Assembly: GCF_020089865.1 (NCBI RefSeq)
Contig: NZ_JAIRBM010000020.1
Span: 31,611 to 95,610 of the forward strand
Source of the DNA: Microvirga puerhi
Lineage (GTDB): Bacteria > Pseudomonadota > Alphaproteobacteria > Rhizobiales > Beijerinckiaceae
Length of the DNA stretch: 64,000 bases
Direction of reading: 5' to 3'
Positions 1 through 8,122 of the stretch are shown piece after piece. The number at the start of each line of letters is the position of its first letter. The stretch's first letter is position 1. Both the position numbers and the translations under genes were made by a program. A model generated the notes under the pieces. That model made no database searches, was not told where the DNA came from, and saw only the letters and a program-made list of their open reading frames with translations.

Positions 1-584
1 AGCGCCACCTCCACGTCGTAATTGCCCGTGGGTGCGGTCGCCGGCAGGGGAATGCTGGCATTGAAGATGTTCGGTGTCAGGAAGGTGACGCCTTTTTCGT
101 TCTCGCGATAGAGCCCTTCGCGGCTTTTGAGGCGATAAAGGGCCTCGCGGAAAGGCTCGTCGAGGCCACCGCGATCATTGGTGAAATCGGGAGCGTGGAC
201 GATCGCCTGGATGCCGATCTTCTGACGACGGCGCAGCTGTTCGCTCGTGATCTCGGCGATGGGCCGCGAAGTCAGGACTGCCAAGTATGCCGGAGCGGTC
301 GGAAACTTCTGCTGATCCTGATTAAGCCAGAAGGGTCCGAGTCGCTCCTTTTCACGCACCACGAGGAATTGCTGCGGGCCGCGGATCGTCACGACCGCGT
401 CGTAGCCCGATGCTCGCGAAATGGTCTGCGCGTCGCGTTCGATGGCGCCGAAGACAGCAATCGAAGTGCCTGTGTAGTTGGAGTTGATCAGGACCCGGTG
501 ATTAGACAAGGACGTGACGAGATTCTCCGCGAGGGCAGACACAGTCCCGGCTACAAGGATCAGCAGGGCGACGGCGATCCTCAT
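1..584 (-). CDS. TIGR02186 family exported/membrane protein (3' end outside window)
   Basis: The reverse strand from ATG 584 to the window edge is one open frame. It starts MRIAVALLILVAGTVSALAE, a classic Sec signal peptide, and continues with a beta-rich periplasmic-type sequence containing TSRPIAEITSEQLRRRQ and FREALYRLKSREGLY. I recognise this as the alphaproteobacterial TIGR02186 family, which has no established function and is normally encoded next to a TSUP permease. The start codon overlaps the stop of the upstream permease in an ATGA arrangement, so the two are probably translationally coupled and may work together, for example in export of sulfur oxyanions or organosulfur compounds (inference). 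At least 194 codons are present. The C-terminus, where family members carry a membrane anchor, lies beyond position 1. Confidence 0.8.
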   Translation of the reverse strand, partial: MRIAVALLILVAGTVSALAENLVTSLSNHRVLINSNYTGTSIAVFGAIERDAQTISRASGYDAVVTIRGPQQFLVVREKERLGPFWLNQDQQKFPTAPAYLAVLTSRPIAEITSEQLRRRQKIGIQAIVHAPDFTNDRGGLDEPFREALYRLKSREGLYRENEKGVTFLTPNIFNASIPLPATAPTGNYDVEVA

Positions 585-1522
585 GGACGCGCCTCCTGCC
601 GGGTTTCCTGCACTGTGATCGAGAATGGTTCCTGCGGCTTCACGACGAGTTCGAGCGCGAAGCGCAGGCCCACTGCCAGGAGGAGGATGGCCAGGAGGAA
701 ACGGAACAGCTCGGCGCGGAGGTTACGTCCGGCCCTTGCCCCGAACTGGGCACCGAAGACGCCGCCGAGGATCAGCAAGATCGCCAGCACGATATCGACC
801 GCCTGGTTCGCCACCGCATGGAGGACGAGGGCGACCAGTGTCGTGCACACGATCTGGAATTGCGACGTGCCAACCACCACTCCGGTCGGCACGCGGAAAA
901 TGTAGAGGAGGGCAGGAACCACGATGAAGCCGCCGCCGATGCCGAGCAGCGCGCCGGCAAATCCGACAAACAGCGAAAGTCCGATGATCGGAATAACACT
1001 TGCGTAGAGCTTCGACCGGTAGAAGCGCATGCGCACCGGCCACCCGAGAAACGGTGCGTGATTTCCGCCGTTGCGCCTTGGCCGTACCGGACCGTGCTTT
1101 CGCCGCAGGAAGAACTCCCGAATGCTCTCCTTCATCATCAGGCTGCCGACCACCGTGAACAGCGTCACGTAGGACACGACGATCACGAGATCGAGCAGAC
1201 CCGCCCGGCGAGCCGCAGCGAAGAACCAGACGCCCAGGGCCGAGCCGACGAAACCGCCTGCGACGAGAATGCCGCCAAGCCTGAAGTCGATCGCGCCGCG
1301 CCGGATGGCGCTGAGCACGCTCGTGGTGGAGGAGGCGACGATCTGGGCCGATTGCGTGGCGACGGCCACCGCCGGTGGAATGCCGAGGAAGATGAGAAGC
1401 GGCGTCATCAGGAAGCCGCCGCCGATGCCGAAGAGCCCGGAAATGAAGCCGACTGCGGCGCCCAATCCCAAGATTAGGAGAACGCTCACGGGCATTTCGG
1501 CAATCGGCAAATAGATTTGCAC
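581..1522 (-). CDS. TauE/SafE (TSUP) family permease
   Basis: A 313-residue polytopic membrane protein with the internal duplication typical of TSUP/DUF81 transporters. The first repeat carries FGIGGGF at about residues 32-37 and the second carries LGIGGGF at about 193-199. Each is followed by long hydrophobic segments, separated by a basic loop at about 135-170. TSUP proteins move sulfite, sulfonates, thiosulfate or similar anions across the inner membrane. The substrate cannot be read from sequence. The stop overlaps the start of the TIGR02186 gene by four bases, so the pair forms one operon. The start at 1522 begins MQIYLPIAEMPVSVL. An ATG at residue 10 is also possible. Confidence 0.88.
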   Translation of the reverse strand: MQIYLPIAEMPVSVLLILGLGAAVGFISGLFGIGGGFLMTPLLIFLGIPPAVAVATQSAQIVASSTTSVLSAIRRGAIDFRLGGILVAGGFVGSALGVWFFAAARRAGLLDLVIVVSYVTLFTVVGSLMMKESIREFFLRRKHGPVRPRRNGGNHAPFLGWPVRMRFYRSKLYASVIPIIGLSLFVGFAGALLGIGGGFIVVPALLYIFRVPTGVVVGTSQFQIVCTTLVALVLHAVANQAVDIVLAILLILGGVFGAQFGARAGRNLRAELFRFLLAILLLAVGLRFALELVVKPQEPFSITVQETRQEARP

Positions 1523-1625
1523 CCCGGTCCCCCTATGGCCGGTGCAGCCATATCCTGGTCGTCACATTGTTTATTTTACTCTAGATGCTGACGTGTGAAT
1601 GGAAACTGACAGGATCAAACTTTTG

Positions 1626-4600
1626 TCAGCTTTTGTTCGCAAGATCGGCTCCGCTATCCGCCGTGCGGTCGCCGCCTCGCGACGGAACCTCGTTGGCGAG
1701 CGGGTCGGTTGAGCGCGGTCGCCATTTCTCGACCATTGTCTTTGCCGTAGCGAGATCCGCGGGCGAGAGGCGGGACGCCATTTCGTCGCGCTTCTTGGCA
1801 GCCTCCGCGTCTCCCTGGGCTGCCGCCAGAGCGAACCACTGGAACGCCTTGGCGGGGTCCTTCCGGGCTCCCACGCCGCGAGCATAGAGAACGCCTATGT
1901 TGAACTGGCTGTCCCGAACGCCGGCCTGCGCGGCTTCCGTGTACCATTGCAGCGCCGTGGCATAGTCGGGCTTGCCACTGATTCCGGCTGCCAGGAGAGT
2001 CGCGAGATTGTGCATGGCGCGGACATTGCCGCCCTGAGCAGCCCGCTCGTACCAGGCGGAGGCGAGCTTCACGTCTCGAGGGGTGCCGATCGCCTTGTCG
2101 TACATGATAGCGAGACGTTCCTGAGCCGGAACGAGGCCCGCCTGCGCCGCTCGTTCGAAGAGGCGGAGAGCGAGTGTCGGATCGCGCGGGAGACCACGCC
2201 CTTCCAGGGCTCTGAGCGCGATCTCGTAGACAGCCGTCCCATCGCCGGCCAGGGCTGCCTGCCGCAGCGCATCCGGAATCTCCGCGGGCATCGTGCCGAG
2301 CGTTCCCGGGTCGACCGTGAATTTGCTTGTGACGAAGCTCTCCGCGGTGACCGGCGTGCCCGAAAGATGCGTCGGCTCGAAGAGGCCCGTCTGATCTGCT
2401 GCGACAGCTGTCGGGACGATGCTTCCTGTTCCTTCGTCGGCCTGGGCCATGGACGGTGCTGCGTCGACGACAGGTTCAGTCGCCCCGGAGGCGGAGGCGT
2501 GAGGAGCGTTCGAGAGGATCTGAGCCGTGCCTGTGCCGAGGACGAGCAGAGCGAGGCCCAAAAGCAGCGAACGGCGATGAGCGTCGAGGGTCCTGCGAAG
2601 CCGCTCGAAAAGTGACGGTGTGCCTCGCGGAGCCTCGCTGCTCGGGGCCGCCAAGAGCTCTGGAGTCGAGGAAACTTGATCGCTTTCGATCTCAAGGAGC
2701 CTCTCGTTCTCCGAGACCGAAAGATCGGCGGGTGCGGAGGCCAGGGTTCGCGAGGCTCGGCGGGCCGCCGCAATGAAGCTTGCTCTCACATCTGCAAGCG
2801 CCTCGTCCTCGGATTCGGCAGGCGTGACCCGCGGCGTACCGGCTTCATTCGGCTGATGGTCTGGAGCTACGGGCTTCGGTATCGTGGCGGCGATGTCTTC
2901 GATCTGAGACAGGGCCGACGCATGGAGCCTGCGGACGGCGGCTTCGAGGCGGTCCGGCGGGGGCAGATCAGATGCCGCTTTGGTGCTGCTGTTCGCGGCC
3001 GCAGTCGGGGGGACAGCAACGCGCGTGACGAGGGTTTCCAGCGCATCATGGACTGCGATGAGCGCCTGCTGGGTTTTGCGATCTGCCCGTAGCTGGAGCG
3101 CCTTGATCTCTGCGAATCCCGCCTTCAGGGCTTCGAGTTCGCTGGCGGTGTTCGGGCCGACACTGGCATCTCTGACAGCGGCGGCAACCGCCTGCTCGGC
3201 AATCCGCGCGGTGTCGTTCTGCAGCGTCGCCACGTGCCCGATCGCTTCCTCGAAGGCCTGCCGATAGATCTCCGGTGTCCGTGAAAGCTGTTCGGAGACA
3301 CTGGCGATGCGCTCGTCCAGGGCCGTCAGGGATGGGGCCGGTTGGTCTAGCTTTGCCTGCAGTGATCGGAGCATCTGGGCGAGCGCAGAGGGATCGGCCC
3401 GCCGCAGCTCCTCCTCGAGGCGCTCGAACCGTTCGAGAAGGGGCTGTCGCAGCGACGAGGTCGCTTCCGCCGCCGCGCTGATCTGCGTCGATAGCCGGTT
3501 GAAAAGGCCGTTGATCGTTTCGGTCTGTTCCAAGCGCCCGTCGACCATGTGGGCCATGTGCTCAGTGAGGGTCGCAAGCTGTTCGGCGATAGGGTCGAGG
3601 TTGGCCGGCTCCGGGACGGGCCTGCTCACCAGCTGGTCGAGGCGGAGGCTTATATCCTGGAGCTGCTGCGGCACGTCGCTCTGTTCCTGGGCAAGCACCG
3701 AACGGTTCAGGGCCGCGCAGACATCTTCCAGGGAACTCCGGAGCGTAGCGAGATCTCGGCCCGATACCTGTGACGCCTGCATGTCCGCCAGTCGGCGATC
3801 GAGATCCGCCAGGGATTGCGCGAGGGCGTCGATCTGCTGCGGTTCGGCCCGCTGGGCAAGATCCTGGCGCAGATCGACGATCTGGCTGCTGAGGAAATCG
3901 ATGACGGAGCGGTCGACACTCGTCTCGCTCAGCCGCTCGATCTTGCCCCTGATGAAATCGATTTCAGCCCCGATGTGCCGATGCGTATTGTCCGTAACGG
4001 CATTGGACAGGTTTTCGATTCGGCGGTTCATCCCGGCGACCGAACCGGCAAGGGTGAGCAAATCCTTGCTCGATGGACCTCGCTCCAGATCCCGTGCGAG
4101 CAGGCGGAACGTCTCATTGAGCGTGCTCACCTCGCTCCGCGAGGCGAGCTTCTCCAGACCGGCGCGCAGTCGATCGATGTCCTGCCGGATCTCTCCGAAG
4201 GCCGCCGGGGAAGGCTGATCGAGATGCTTCGTCAGCCGTGACACATCCGTGCGTAGACTCGTGAGGGCGTCCGTCACTGGGGCGAGGGTTTTCATCGCAT
4301 CTTCCGGCGAGCCTGTGGCCCGCGCCGGATCGGATACCGCGGCAACCTGGCGCTCGACGGCATCAAGGCGGTTCCGTTGATGGGTAGAAAGGCGGGTCGC
4401 CTCGCTGAGGCGCTCCTCGGCCTGCTCGATCCATAGAGCCATGGATTCCAGCACGACGGTGTCGCGGGACGCCTGGTCGGGACGCCGCTCCGCCTCGGCT
4501 GCCCTGGCTGTGGCCATGATCGTTTCGAACTCACGTCCCGGAGGATCGGCGCATGGTCGTGAGGAAACGACGGAAGAAAGTTCGGATTCGGAGAAGCCCT

Positions 4601-4796
4601 CGGATCGCGCCAGCGATGGTTCTTCCCCTGATCGAGACACCACGCGTGCAACCCAGTCTTCCAGGCTCAGGCCAGCCCGCAGCGCGGCCTTCTCGGCGGC
4701 CGCCCGAGTCTCGGGGTCCAGAGCATCGAGATGGGCGGGGTCGGGTCGTCTCATGGCCATGCTCGTGGGGACTCGTACATATCCCGGGCGGCTCAT
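1626..4796 (-). CDS. PodJ-like polar localisation protein: coiled coil, one TM helix, SEL1 repeats
   Basis: A 1056-residue protein with three regions. The N-terminal part has a short conserved block (LSLEDWVARVV, residues 44-54) and then several hundred residues rich in Leu/Glu/Arg/Gln heptads, predicted coiled coil up to about 680. A single hydrophobic segment (LLLGLALLVLGTGTA, about 744-758) follows. The periplasmic part carries about four SEL1/TPR-like repeats at 850-1005 (for example YEIALRALEGRGLPRDPTLA and HNLATLLAAGISGKPDYATA). This coiled coil-TM-SEL1 order is that of Caulobacter PodJ and rhizobial PodJ-like proteins, which organise a cell pole and link it to the wall. The terminal peptidoglycan-binding domain of PodJ is not obvious here. 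It is transcribed alone. M13 is an alternative start. Confidence 0.75.
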   Translation of the reverse strand: MSRPGYVRVPTSMAMRRPDPAHLDALDPETRAAAEKAALRAGLSLEDWVARVVSRSGEEPSLARSEGFSESELSSVVSSRPCADPPGREFETIMATARAAEAERRPDQASRDTVVLESMALWIEQAEERLSEATRLSTHQRNRLDAVERQVAAVSDPARATGSPEDAMKTLAPVTDALTSLRTDVSRLTKHLDQPSPAAFGEIRQDIDRLRAGLEKLASRSEVSTLNETFRLLARDLERGPSSKDLLTLAGSVAGMNRRIENLSNAVTDNTHRHIGAEIDFIRGKIERLSETSVDRSVIDFLSSQIVDLRQDLAQRAEPQQIDALAQSLADLDRRLADMQASQVSGRDLATLRSSLEDVCAALNRSVLAQEQSDVPQQLQDISLRLDQLVSRPVPEPANLDPIAEQLATLTEHMAHMVDGRLEQTETINGLFNRLSTQISAAAEATSSLRQPLLERFERLEEELRRADPSALAQMLRSLQAKLDQPAPSLTALDERIASVSEQLSRTPEIYRQAFEEAIGHVATLQNDTARIAEQAVAAAVRDASVGPNTASELEALKAGFAEIKALQLRADRKTQQALIAVHDALETLVTRVAVPPTAAANSSTKAASDLPPPDRLEAAVRRLHASALSQIEDIAATIPKPVAPDHQPNEAGTPRVTPAESEDEALADVRASFIAAARRASRTLASAPADLSVSENERLLEIESDQVSSTPELLAAPSSEAPRGTPSLFERLRRTLDAHRRSLLLGLALLVLGTGTAQILSNAPHASASGATEPVVDAAPSMAQADEGTGSIVPTAVAADQTGLFEPTHLSGTPVTAESFVTSKFTVDPGTLGTMPAEIPDALRQAALAGDGTAVYEIALRALEGRGLPRDPTLALRLFERAAQAGLVPAQERLAIMYDKAIGTPRDVKLASAWYERAAQGGNVRAMHNLATLLAAGISGKPDYATALQWYTEAAQAGVRDSQFNIGVLYARGVGARKDPAKAFQWFALAAAQGDAEAAKKRDEMASRLSPADLATAKTMVEKWRPRSTDPLANEVPSRGGDRTADSGADLANKS

Positions 4797-5123
4797 GACC
4801 CCACGTCATGCCCGTGCCGGCGACCGCCGGGTGTGGGGCGGGGCCGAATCGCCCATGCCTGCCGTGCCCTCCAGCCGATGGCTCAGTTTTTCGCCATCGT
4901 GGTAAAAAAGCCGTTAAGCTGAGGCATTTAAGCGTGTCTCGATGCTTAGCCGGATTGCGGCCCGCTGCCTTCGTCGCGGTTTTCCCTTGCGCCAAATGAC
5001 CGTCTTGTGGCCCTGCACTTGCGGAAACCATGGTTAATGTTCTATCATTGCATTATTATTGCGCCAGGAAGGTCGATTCCAGACACCTTCTTGCTGCAAA
5101 GATTGAAGAATACGGGGCAAACA
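4797..5123. other. Divergent intergenic region between podJ-like and merR genes
   Basis: About 327 bases separate two divergent genes. The half nearer merR (5030-5110) is visibly more AT-rich than the surroundings and probably holds the merR promoter. No convincing gene, terminator or perfect operator was found. The frame of merR stays open upstream to about 5007, but the residues before M5124 do not resemble a MerR N-terminus. Confidence 0.5.
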
Positions 5124-5549
5124 ATGAGCAACGGCGTCGCTGTGAACTTCGCTGTCCTCTCCGAAACGAGGGCAGAGGCGGACGATTCCAGGTTTTATAC
5201 GATTGGTGATTTGGCGCGGGAATTCAGCGTCACACTCAGGACATTGCGTTTTTATGAGGATCGCGGCCTCCTGGCACCGCGCCGGGAAGGAACCGCACGC
5301 ATCTACGATGCACGGGACCGCGACCGGCTGTCGGTGATCCTGAAAGGGAAACAGCTTGGATTCACGCTGACCGAGATCCGGGCCATGCTGGCGGAGGAGC
5401 GGGGGAACAACGGCATCGCCGCCAATCTCAACCTCTCGCTGAGCCAGATCGAGGACCAGATCACCCATCTTGAGCAGCAGCGGATCGAGGTCGAAGAGGC
5501 TTTGGTCGAGCTCCGCGCCTGCCGGGCTCGTTTGATCAACGTTGCCTGA
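5124..5549 (+). CDS. MerR family transcriptional regulator (beta-oxidation type)
   Basis: A 141-residue protein if translation starts at ATG 5124 (MSNGVAVNF). The winged-helix DNA-binding domain begins at FYTIGDLAREFSVTLRTLRF and continues through YEDRGLLAPRREGTARIY. A dimerising coiled coil (SQIEDQITHLEQQRIEVEEA) follows. No metal-binding cysteine cluster is present, so it is not a metal sensor of the MerR/CueR kind. MerR proteins of this length next to acyl-CoA dehydrogenase genes in proteobacteria (LiuR-like) control fatty acid or branched-chain acyl-CoA degradation. The immediate downstream beta-oxidation genes support that role, but the effector is inferred. The Shine-Dalgarno before 5124 is weak. 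Confidence 0.85.
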   Translation: MSNGVAVNFAVLSETRAEADDSRFYTIGDLAREFSVTLRTLRFYEDRGLLAPRREGTARIYDARDRDRLSVILKGKQLGFTLTEIRAMLAEERGNNGIAANLNLSLSQIEDQITHLEQQRIEVEEALVELRACRARLINVA

Positions 5550-5579
5550 GATCGGGTCGCTTCGCTTCCGACGAGCTCG

Positions 5580-5596
5580 TGACAGACAGGCTGTCA
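5580..5596. repeat. Inverted repeat TGACAG-N5-CTGTCA after merR
   Basis: Perfect six-base arms separated by ACAGG, starting 31 bases after the merR stop codon. No T run follows, so it is a poor intrinsic terminator. It may be a weak transcript-end hairpin or a protein-binding dyad. Confidence 0.35.
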
Positions 5597-5945
5597 TGGC
5601 TTGATGCGGGGCATGGGGCGTATGCCCGCCGCAGCCGGTCATGACATGGATCAAATAAAGTGGTCGGGTCGATCATGGCCCGACTGCTGCCTTTGCCGTA
5701 CCATGGCGTCGTTTCTGGGCCTGAGACGTGGGGCTCTTGGACTCTGTTGCCGGTTTGCATCCAAGCCAGCTCACGGTGCCTGCCGACCTTCCAACGCTGT
5801 GGCCTTTCAGCAATGTGGGCGCTGTCGCTGCTTTACGCTCTCCCGCACCCGCACCAGTCCAAATTCTCCAGGGCCGTCGGCCTGCCGGAGATGTCTCTCC
5901 ATTCCTTCAAGCAATCGGTGCTCTACCTCTTCCCCAGTGCGTTTT

Positions 5946-5967
5946 GATAGTTTATATGTGAACTATC
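5946..5967. promoter_or_regulatory. Candidate operator GATAGTT-N8-AACTATC upstream of acyl-CoA dehydrogenase gene
   Basis: Seven-base perfect inverted repeat with an eight-base AT-rich spacer (TATATGTG), ending 64 bases before the start codon at 6032. A TTGATA hexamer at 5944-5949 overlaps the left arm and could be a -35 element. Dyads placed within the promoter spacer are typical of MerR-regulated promoters, so the neighbouring MerR protein is the first candidate ligand. This assignment is inference. Confidence 0.45.
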
Positions 5968-6031
5968 TTATTCACTCGCGCACCCGATCGAATTGCTCTC
6001 GGTCGTCGGCGTCCGATCTGGGAGGAGTTCC

Positions 6032-7825
6032 ATGCCGGTCTACAAGGCCCCCGTCGAAGACGTGATGTTTCTGCTCAACGATGTCTTCCCCATCGAGCGC
6101 TACAACAATCTTCCCGGCTTCGCCGATGCCACTCCCGACACGGTGGAGGCCATCCTGGGGGAGGGGGCCAAGCTCTGTGAGGAAGCGTTCGCTCCGCTCA
6201 ACCGGGTCGGCGACGAGGAGGGCTGCACCCGCCATCCGGACGGTTCGGTCACGACTCCCAAGGGTTTCAAAGACGCCTACGAGGCTTTCACGGCGGGCGG
6301 CTGGATGGGGCTCTCGGCTCCTGAGGAATATGGCGGGCAGGGTCTGCCGACGACACTGAATTCGGTGATGCAGGAGTTCATGTCCGCAGCCAATCTGGCG
6401 CTCGGCATGTATCCGGGCCTGACTCAAGGAGCGATCGCCGCTCTGCTGGTTCACGGCTCCGATACGATCAAGAAGACCTATCTTCCGAAGATGATTGAAG
6501 GTGCTTGGACAGGCACCATGAACCTCACGGAGCCCCATTGCGGCACCGATCTCGGTCTCCTCAAGACCAAGGCCGTGCCGAACGGCGACGGTTCCTATGC
6601 AATTACGGGGACCAAGATCTTTATCTCGGCCGGCGAGCACGACATGGCGGACAATATCGTCCATCTGGTGCTGGCCCGCATCGAGGGGGCGCCGGCAGGC
6701 ACGAAGGGCATCTCGCTTTTCGTCGTGCCGAAGATCCTGGTGAAGGAGGACGGTTCGTTAGCCGAGCGCAATGGCGTCTCCTGCGGCTCCCTCGAGCACA
6801 AGATGGGCATTCACGGCAATGCCACCTGCGTGATGAACTATGATGGTGCCAAGGGCTGGCTGATCGGGCAGGAGAACCGCGGCCTCAATGCCATGTTCGT
6901 GATGATGAACGAGGCCCGCCTTGCCGTCGGCGTGCAGGGTCTGGCGCAATCCGAGGTCGCTTACCAAAACGCCGTCGCCTACGCGAAGGACCGCCTGCAG
7001 GGACGTTCGTTGACGGGGCCGAAATTCCCGGACAAGCCCGCCGATCCGATCATCGTCCATCCGGATGTGCGCCGCACGCTTCTGTCCATCAAGGCCTTCA
7101 ACGAAGCTGCTCGGGCGCTCGTGCTCTGGACGGCGCTCAAGAGCGACGTCGCGCATCGCTCCTCCGACGAGGCGGAGCGTCAGTCGGCGGACGACCACAT
7201 GGGGCTTCTGACTCCGGTGGTGAAGGGTGTGCTGACCGATGTCGGTTTCGACAACGCGGTCAAGGCGCAGCAGATGTTCGGCGGCCATGGCTATATCGAG
7301 GAATGGGGCATGTCGCAGTTCGTGCGCGATGCCCGCATCACCATGATCTACGAGGGCGCGAACGGCATTCAGGCCATGGACCTCGTCGGTCGCAAACTCG
7401 GCAAGGACGGCGGTCGCGCCGTCATGGCCTTCTTCAACGAGGTCGGTGCCTTCTGCCAGGAGAATGCCGGCGACGAGAACCTGAAGGCGTTCATCGCCCC
7501 GCTGCAGCAGGGCCTCGGACATCTCCAGCAGGCAACCATGTGGTTCATGCAGAACGCTGTGGCGAAGCCGGATAACGCGGGCGCCGGCGCCACCGACTAC
7601 ATGCACCTCTTTGGCATCGTGGCGCTTGGCTACATGTGGGCCAAGATGGCGAAGGCGGCGAACGCCAAGAAGGCGCAAGGCAACGGTGTCGCTGCGAGAA
7701 TGGATGCGAAGCTGCTGACCGGCCGCTTTTTCATGGAACGCATGATGCCGGAAACCGCATCACGTCTTGCGGCCATTTCCAGCGGTGCCGATATCACCAT
7801 GGCAATGCCAGTCGAGATGTTCTGA
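6032..7825 (+). CDS. Acyl-CoA dehydrogenase (about 600-residue type with C-terminal extension)
   Basis: A 597-residue FAD flavoprotein that introduces the trans-2 double bond in acyl-CoA, the first step of beta-oxidation. It is longer than the 380-residue classical enzymes and belongs to the bacterial FadE-like group with a C-terminal extension. Visible landmarks are the FAD/substrate segment MNLTEPHCGTDLGLLKTKA, the LVARIEGAPAGTKGIS-like middle barrel, and the glycine-rich FGGHGYIEEWG. The probable catalytic glutamate is E441 in MIYEGANGIQ. Start ATG 6032 (MPVYKAPVEDVMFLL) follows a strong GGGAGGAG site. It heads a gene set with thiolase and the FadB-like protein, which complete the cycle. 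Confidence 0.93.
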   Translation: MPVYKAPVEDVMFLLNDVFPIERYNNLPGFADATPDTVEAILGEGAKLCEEAFAPLNRVGDEEGCTRHPDGSVTTPKGFKDAYEAFTAGGWMGLSAPEEYGGQGLPTTLNSVMQEFMSAANLALGMYPGLTQGAIAALLVHGSDTIKKTYLPKMIEGAWTGTMNLTEPHCGTDLGLLKTKAVPNGDGSYAITGTKIFISAGEHDMADNIVHLVLARIEGAPAGTKGISLFVVPKILVKEDGSLAERNGVSCGSLEHKMGIHGNATCVMNYDGAKGWLIGQENRGLNAMFVMMNEARLAVGVQGLAQSEVAYQNAVAYAKDRLQGRSLTGPKFPDKPADPIIVHPDVRRTLLSIKAFNEAARALVLWTALKSDVAHRSSDEAERQSADDHMGLLTPVVKGVLTDVGFDNAVKAQQMFGGHGYIEEWGMSQFVRDARITMIYEGANGIQAMDLVGRKLGKDGGRAVMAFFNEVGAFCQENAGDENLKAFIAPLQQGLGHLQQATMWFMQNAVAKPDNAGAGATDYMHLFGIVALGYMWAKMAKAANAKKAQGNGVAARMDAKLLTGRFFMERMMPETASRLAAISSGADITMAMPVEMF

Positions 7826-7863
7826 TAGTGGAGTGGTCTGTGCCGCGTCACGAAGAAAGGCGC

Positions 7864-8103
7864 ATGGAGAAAACGGCTCCTTCCGGAGCCGGACACTCTC
7901 TTGCGCTTTCTAAAGGTGGTCTTGGAACAGGTATCGCTTGGATCGCCGGCAAGGCGTGGTCCTATGGTCTCAAAACCCTCAAGGTTCTTGGCGAGATGCT
8001 CGCAGAGCTCTTCTCAGAACTCTTCTTTACATGGTTGATGCGCGCTCTGATCTCGGTCGCCGTGCGCTCTTTTGCATTCTTTGCAAGGATCCTTACAAAT
8101 TAA
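7864..8103 (+). CDS. Small hydrophobic/amphipathic protein, 79 residues, unknown function
   Basis: An open frame starting ATG 7864 (MEKTAPSGAGHSLALSKGG) lies between the acyl-CoA dehydrogenase and thiolase genes, 38 bases after the former and 19 before the latter. It encodes a long run of hydrophobic and amphipathic residues (LFSELFFTWLMRALISVAVR) that could form one or two membrane-associated helices. There is an AGAAAGG-like ribosome site. I know no family for it. Its position in the transcript suggests a membrane accessory to fatty acid oxidation, but this is only context. A GC-rich hairpin (7874-7891) lies inside its first codons, so a non-coding leader is the alternative. Confidence 0.5.
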   Translation: MEKTAPSGAGHSLALSKGGLGTGIAWIAGKAWSYGLKTLKVLGEMLAELFSELFFTWLMRALISVAVRSFAFFARILTN

Positions 8104-8122
8104 TCGGAACCAGGAGGCCTCC

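Larger units (their letters stand above)
5550..6031 (+). other. 482-base leader between merR and the beta-oxidation genes
   Basis: No gene is supported here. Short open frames exist but have no ribosome site or recognisable protein. The stretch contains inverted repeats at 5580-5596, 5609-5627 and 5663-5684, and an AT-rich promoter-like segment with a dyad at 5946-5967 just before the acyl-CoA dehydrogenase. Confidence 0.5.

Noticed and set aside
4913..4930. Possible CtrA box (TTAA...TTAA) near the podJ-like promoter
   Set aside because: The spacer is ten bases, not seven, so it does not match the CtrA consensus.
5601..6065. Open frames in the merR to acyl-CoA dehydrogenase gap
   Set aside because: They lack ribosome sites and have no family resemblance. 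The dyad and promoter-like AT content explain the stretch better.
7874..7891. CGGCTCC-N4-GGAGCCG hairpin as a terminator after the acyl-CoA dehydrogenase
   Set aside because: No T run, and it lies inside the small open frame, so it was left as an alternative explanation rather than a feature.
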